Shown here piece by piece: positions 6,095 to 6,119 of a DNA stretch of 6,119 bases (position 1 is its first letter; each line of letters begins with the position of its first letter). A program made the position numbers and the translations under genes. The notes below the pieces were generated by a model. It searched no databases and was not told where the DNA came from. It was given only the letters and a program-made list of their open reading frames with translations. Where the stretch lies: assembly GCA_022508685.1 (NCBI GenBank), contig JAFLUS010000130.1:1-6119 (forward strand). The letters are read 5' to 3'. Source of the stretch: Prevotellaceae bacterium (lineage in GTDB: Bacteria > Bacteroidota > Bacteroidia > Bacteroidales > Bacteroidaceae).

Positions 6095-6119
6095 GGAAGT
6101 CCATTCGGACTTCCTTTTT
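6095..6119 (+). terminator. Intrinsic terminator of tRNA-Ser
   Basis: GGAAGTCC (6095-6102) pairs with GGACTTCC (6107-6114) around a four-base loop (ATTC), and T's run from 6115 to the window edge. The preceding A-run can pair with them, so it may also act leftward on transcripts entering from the right. Confidence 0.88.

Noticed and set aside
5889..6104. Open frame of 71 codons on the minus strand
   Set aside because: It runs antisense through tRNA-Ser and the 3' terminator. Its RDSNPRTS-like string is typical of false genes called on the reverse of a tRNA.
1..6119. CRISPR array, insertion sequence, integrase or phage-type defence system
   Set aside because: No regularly spaced repeats, transposase motifs, terminal inverted repeats or nuclease/defence genes were seen. 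The tRNA-Ser is followed by its own terminator, with no attachment-site duplication visible inside the window.

Overview
The window looks like a chromosomal piece of a member of the Bacteroidales (Bacteroides/Prevotella-like). Promoter boxes match the phylum's TTG-N19-21-TAnnTTTG type. Starts lack Shine-Dalgarno sequences. Two lipoproteins are encoded, one with the acidic CSKDDD surface-export signal. There is a FimB/Mfa2-type fimbrial protein, and a large secreted protein ends in the short 'YDLSGR...GIYIINGKKVVVR' tail common in this order. The exact genus cannot be fixed from the sequence alone.

Layout. From 4482 leftward to position 1, four genes lie head to tail on the minus strand with gaps of 37, 35 and 49 bp and no visible terminator between them. 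They are a 786-residue secreted, HEXXH-containing putative metalloprotease; a compact six-helix formate/nitrite-transporter (FNT) family channel; a FimB/Mfa2-like surface lipoprotein; and a small lipocalin-like lipoprotein cut by the left edge. One strong promoter sits before the first gene (-7 box 4517-4524, -33 TTG 4545-4547), so they may form one operon encoding mostly envelope and surface products. Rightward from 4631 runs trpS (tryptophanyl-tRNA synthetase), with its own promoter in the same 148-bp divergent spacer and a clear intrinsic terminator at 5645-5679. Positions 5680-5999 hold no convincing protein gene. They contain a promoter-like box pointing right (5734-5741), a second identical box pointing left (5892-5899), and a repeat-containing, potentially structured stretch between them. 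The right end carries a tRNA-Ser(CGA) gene at 6000-6086 and its terminator.

How it fits together. trpS and tRNA-Ser are housekeeping translation genes. The leftward cluster looks like an accessory, surface-facing module: a secreted protease-like adhesin, a fimbria-type lipoprotein and a small lipoprotein, with an anion channel in the middle whose role there is unexplained. The least explained items are the protease family, the divergent FNT protein and the structured intergenic stretch at 5742-5891. No CRISPR array, insertion sequence, phage gene or obvious defence system is visible.
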